In this document: in pieces, positions 61,739 to 64,000 of the stretch
Layout: every line of letters begins with the position of its first letter
Position numbering within the stretch: position 1 is the stretch's first letter
NCBI RefSeq assembly: GCF_004345645.1
Contig: NZ_SLWS01000011.1
Span: 233,255 to 297,254 of the forward strand
Length of the DNA stretch: 64,000 nt
Source of the DNA: Actinocrispum wychmicini
GTDB lineage: Bacteria; Actinomycetota; Actinomycetes; Mycobacteriales; Pseudonocardiaceae
Direction: 5' to 3'
Translations under genes and position numbers: made by a program
Notes under the pieces: model-generated
Seen by the model: the letters and a program-made list of their open reading frames with translations, nothing else
What the model was told of the DNA's origin: nothing
Databases searched by the model: none

Positions 61739-62986
61739 ATGGACTACGAGGAGCAACAGCGGCACCGAACCGCCGAAGTGGTGCTGTACTGGATGCGCCG
61801 ACGGGGCCTCACCCGCCAAGTCTTTGCCGACCGCATGGGTCGTTCACTCAGTTGGGTGGACAAGATTCGCAACGGTGACCGCCAGCTGGACCGGTTGTCA
61901 GTCCTGCGGCAGATCGCCAGCGTGTTGGACGTCAGCCTGGCGACGCTCATCGAGCCGGCGCAGATCGACCAGGCCAAGCGTTGTCCGGACGACCGCGAGG
62001 TTGCAGCCATTCGTGCCGCCCTGGCCCGCTACGACGTCACGACCAACATCTTCCGCCCGAACGGTGATGTCCTACCGGAACCAAACCTTGCCACCTTGGA
62101 ACGCCTGGTGCGTTACGGCTGGATGGCCTTCCAAGCTGCCAACTACCAAGCGATTGGCGAACTACTGCCGAACCTCATCCGCGACGCCCAAGCGTCGGTC
62201 TGGCAGCTGGACGGCGTACCGCAGACGACAGCCCGAACCTGGTTGGCCTGGACCTACCAACTGACGGCCGCAACGGCCTTCAAGCTGGGTGACGCGCAGC
62301 TTGGCTGGATGGCCGCGGACCGCAGCATCCAGCTTGCCGAGCAAACCGAAGATCCGACGCTCATTGGGAGTGCGGCGCGGCGGGTGGCCTACGCCCTGAT
62401 TGCCACCGGCCAAAGCGCCCAGGCCGTCCAGCTCGTACGGGCTGCCGCCGACCGCTTGTCGCCGCATCTCACAGCTAACGATCCAGCCTTTGTGTCCTGC
62501 TACGGCATGTTGCTGCTCAAGGGCTCGATTGCAGCAGCCCGACTGCACCAAGCAGCAGAGGTCCGCGACTTGCAAGCCGAAGCCCTGACCGTTGCCGAAC
62601 GGCTCGGGGTAGACCGCAACGAGAACTGGACGGCGTTTGGCGCTACCAACGTCCGGGTCCACAAAATAGCTGCGCTGGCCGACATGCAGGCTGGCGGCTT
62701 GGTCATTGAAGCCGCCCAGGCCATCCCCTCCGGTGATCTGCTCCGGTTGCCACGTGAACGTCGGGCCAGTTACTTGCTGGACGTTACCCGCGGTTACTTG
62801 CAATGGGGCAAACGTGACGCCGCCGCCGTCACCTTGCTGGATGCCGACCAACTGGCACCGGAAGAAGTCCGCTGTCGACAGTTGACGCGGCAGATTCTTG
62901 CGGATTTGGTGCGCAGTTATCCGCGTGGACTGCATCCGCCAACTCCGCTTGCGAACATTGCCCGCGCTGTGGGAGTCGCGGTATGA
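61739..62986 (+). CDS. XRE-family regulator with C-terminal TPR-like domain
   Basis: 415 residues from ATG 61739. XRE helix-turn-helix in residues 15-75 (GLTRQVFADRMGRSLSWVDKIRNGDRQLD; LSVLRQIASVLDVSLATLI), then a helical TPR-like region of about 300 residues with pseudo-repeats, as in actinomycete regulators encoded beside flavoprotein genes. Codon use (many TTG, GCC/CAA pairs, ACC TTG) differs from the core genes. The 283-bp gap upstream (61456-61738) is the divergent promoter region. Overlaps the flavoprotein gene by 4 nt. Confidence 0.85.
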   Translation: MDYEEQQRHRTAEVVLYWMRRRGLTRQVFADRMGRSLSWVDKIRNGDRQLDRLSVLRQIASVLDVSLATLIEPAQIDQAKRCPDDREVAAIRAALARYDVTTNIFRPNGDVLPEPNLATLERLVRYGWMAFQAANYQAIGELLPNLIRDAQASVWQLDGVPQTTARTWLAWTYQLTAATAFKLGDAQLGWMAADRSIQLAEQTEDPTLIGSAARRVAYALIATGQSAQAVQLVRAAADRLSPHLTANDPAFVSCYGMLLLKGSIAAARLHQAAEVRDLQAEALTVAERLGVDRNENWTAFGATNVRVHKIAALADMQAGGLVIEAAQAIPSGDLLRLPRERRASYLLDVTRGYLQWGKRDAAAVTLLDADQLAPEEVRCRQLTRQILADLVRSYPRGLHPPTPLANIARAVGVAV

Positions 62987-63540
62987 CCGAAAATACGCCC
63001 GAACGCGTGCTGTACGTGATTACCTGCGCTACGCCAGCCGCTCGCAAAGTTGGCACGCTTGTTGACTTGGCCCAGCAGCGTGGCTGGACCGTCTGTGTTA
63101 TTGCCACGCCGCAAGCGCTGAAGTTCATTGATGCGGTCGCCTTGGAACAGCAAACCGGTTACCCAGTCCGATCGGAGTACAAAGACCCCGGCACGCCGGA
63201 CGTTTTGCCGCCGGCCAGTGCCATATTGGTTGGTGGGGCGAGTTTCAATACCTTGAACAAGTGGGCGGCCGGGATTGCCGATACCTTGGCCCTCGGGCTC
63301 CTGACCGAAGGCATTGGGCTGGGAATACCCTTGGTTGCCCTGCCTTTCTTGAATGCCGCCCAAGCCGCGCATCCGGCTTTTGGGCGCAGTGTCAAGGAAC
63401 TCCGGGAGGCTGACGTGCGGGTGCTCCTGGGGCCAGGCGGGTACGAGCCGCATGTGCCGCACCACGGCTCGAAGAACTTGGCGGATTATCCGTGGGGGGT
63501 GGGGTTGGCGGCGGTAGAACGGATTGCTGCTGACAGCTAG
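62983..63540 (+). CDS. Flavoprotein (PPC-decarboxylase/UbiX-type fold)
   Basis: 185 residues. HFCD-like Rossmann fold: VLYVITCATPAA at the N-terminus and the substrate-clamp-type motif FNTLNKWAAGIADTL. Family members bind FMN and decarboxylate or modify Cys-containing or quinone substrates; the substrate here is unknown. Translationally coupled to the XRE regulator, a pairing repeated across actinomycetes. Confidence 0.83.
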   Translation: MTENTPERVLYVITCATPAARKVGTLVDLAQQRGWTVCVIATPQALKFIDAVALEQQTGYPVRSEYKDPGTPDVLPPASAILVGGASFNTLNKWAAGIADTLALGLLTEGIGLGIPLVALPFLNAAQAAHPAFGRSVKELREADVRVLLGPGGYEPHVPHHGSKNLADYPWGVGLAAVERIAADS

Positions 63541-63573
63541 TTGGAAACAGTCAGCTCGGCGGTGTGTAGATTG

Positions 63574-64000
63574 TTAGGCCCCGAGAAGAAAAGTTGCACT
63601 CCGGCGTGCCCCGTCAGGCAGAGCAAGGATATCTAGGCGATCAACTGCGAGGACTTTCACAGCGCGAACGGCAACGTCGAGTGCCTCTTGGCAAAGTGGA
63701 TATTCATCGGGCTCCAGCGTGCGCTCTAGGTCATCCTGTCCCGCAGGTATCTGTTCAGCGCCCACCGCGCGTTCCGCAAAGTTCTGGCGGGGATCTCTCC
63801 TGACTTGATCGAGCCGAGTAAGAACAAAACTCACAACGTCCTTGACTGAAGTATCACCAAGGTTGTCAGGTATCTGATCTCGAAACTGGGCGAGTTCCGC
63901 AAGAATAGCAGCCTGCTCGGCGCTGAGTTGAGTTTCGCCTGAGATCAACGAGGGAATGGAGTCGAGATCATTGCCAAGCAGGTAGGCGAGTAGCCTCGCG
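63574..64000 (-). CDS. Unknown protein, 5' end outside window
   Basis: The frame is open to the right window edge, so the start lies beyond it; 141 codons are visible. Predicted soluble and helical, with a leucine-rich beginning (ARLLAYLLGNDLDSIPS), an acidic middle and ending in FLLGA. It contains no Cys and no recognisable motif. Convergent with the flavoprotein gene, 33 bp apart. Confidence 0.6.
   Translation of the reverse strand, partial: ARLLAYLLGNDLDSIPSLISGETQLSAEQAAILAELAQFRDQIPDNLGDTSVKDVVSFVLTRLDQVRRDPRQNFAERAVGAEQIPAGQDDLERTLEPDEYPLCQEALDVAVRAVKVLAVDRLDILALPDGARRSATFLLGA

Overview
The window is a high-GC actinomycete chromosome segment. Codon use, lipoprotein and GTG-start habits, and the order pdtaR ... 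polA - rpsA - coaE - uvrB (the order found around Rv1626-Rv1633 of Mycobacterium tuberculosis) point to an actinobacterium. The many regulators, the chitobiose-type uptake operon, and the recurring word CCA[CT][AT]GTGGAC suggest a mycelial Pseudonocardiales member (Amycolatopsis / Lentzea / Kibdelosporangium relatives); the genus is inference.

Left edge (1-2.44 kb): the end of an integrated element, with a repeat-built TPR protein cut by the window edge and a tyrosine integrase abutting the 3' end of a tRNA gene (anticodon CAA). Core block 1 (2.5-8.4 kb): the ANTAR response regulator pdtaR and a complete branched-chain amino-acid-type ABC importer livKHMGF. 8.3-12.9 kb: lipoproteins, two paralogous alpha/beta hydrolases, a LysR regulator and a hot-dog thioesterase. 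13-16.7 kb: polA, a minimal AraC regulator, and a glyoxalase-fold gene that seems to have lost its last residues to a Trp-to-stop change. 16.6-25.4 kb: two export modules with TetR repressors and visible operators (a DrrAB-like ABC pair; a YhgE/Pip-type set), with bluB, an SDR-like gene and an ECF sigma / membrane BNR-repeat pair between them. 25.4-32.9 kb: acetyltransferases, a methyltransferase, rpsA, a degenerate orphan histidine kinase, and coaE.

32.9-37.6 kb is a DasABCD-like operon (solute-binding protein, two permeases, family 3 beta-N-acetylglucosaminidase, no ATPase) preceded by two palindromes matching the DasR (dre) operator. 37.8-42.1 kb: a DUF402 enzyme and its divergent paralogue, a decayed DUF5685 gene, and a SigE-type sigma / anti-sigma-like / DUF2079 operon. 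42.3-46.8 kb: uvrB, a vapBC toxin-antitoxin pair, an MFS transporter and an MmcQ/YjbR protein.

The most unusual locus is 46.8-56.6 kb on the minus strand. Seven genes run head to tail, five of the six junctions overlap (four by exactly 4 nt) and the sixth has 16 nt between genes: a membrane serine hydrolase fused to an ABC ATPase, its ABC-2 permease, a MoxR-type AAA+ ATPase, an unrecognised protein, a zinc-metallopeptidase-vWA protein, a helical protein and a PaaK-like adenylate-forming enzyme. I know of no named system with this composition. Next to it, terC carries a manganese (yybP-ykoY) riboswitch whose closing strand is complementary to the ribosome-binding site.

The right edge (about 59.8-64 kb) has lower GC and different codon use: a decayed reading frame, an operon of small proteins including a 49-residue membrane protein, a divergent XRE regulator / flavoprotein pair, and an unknown gene that runs off the window.
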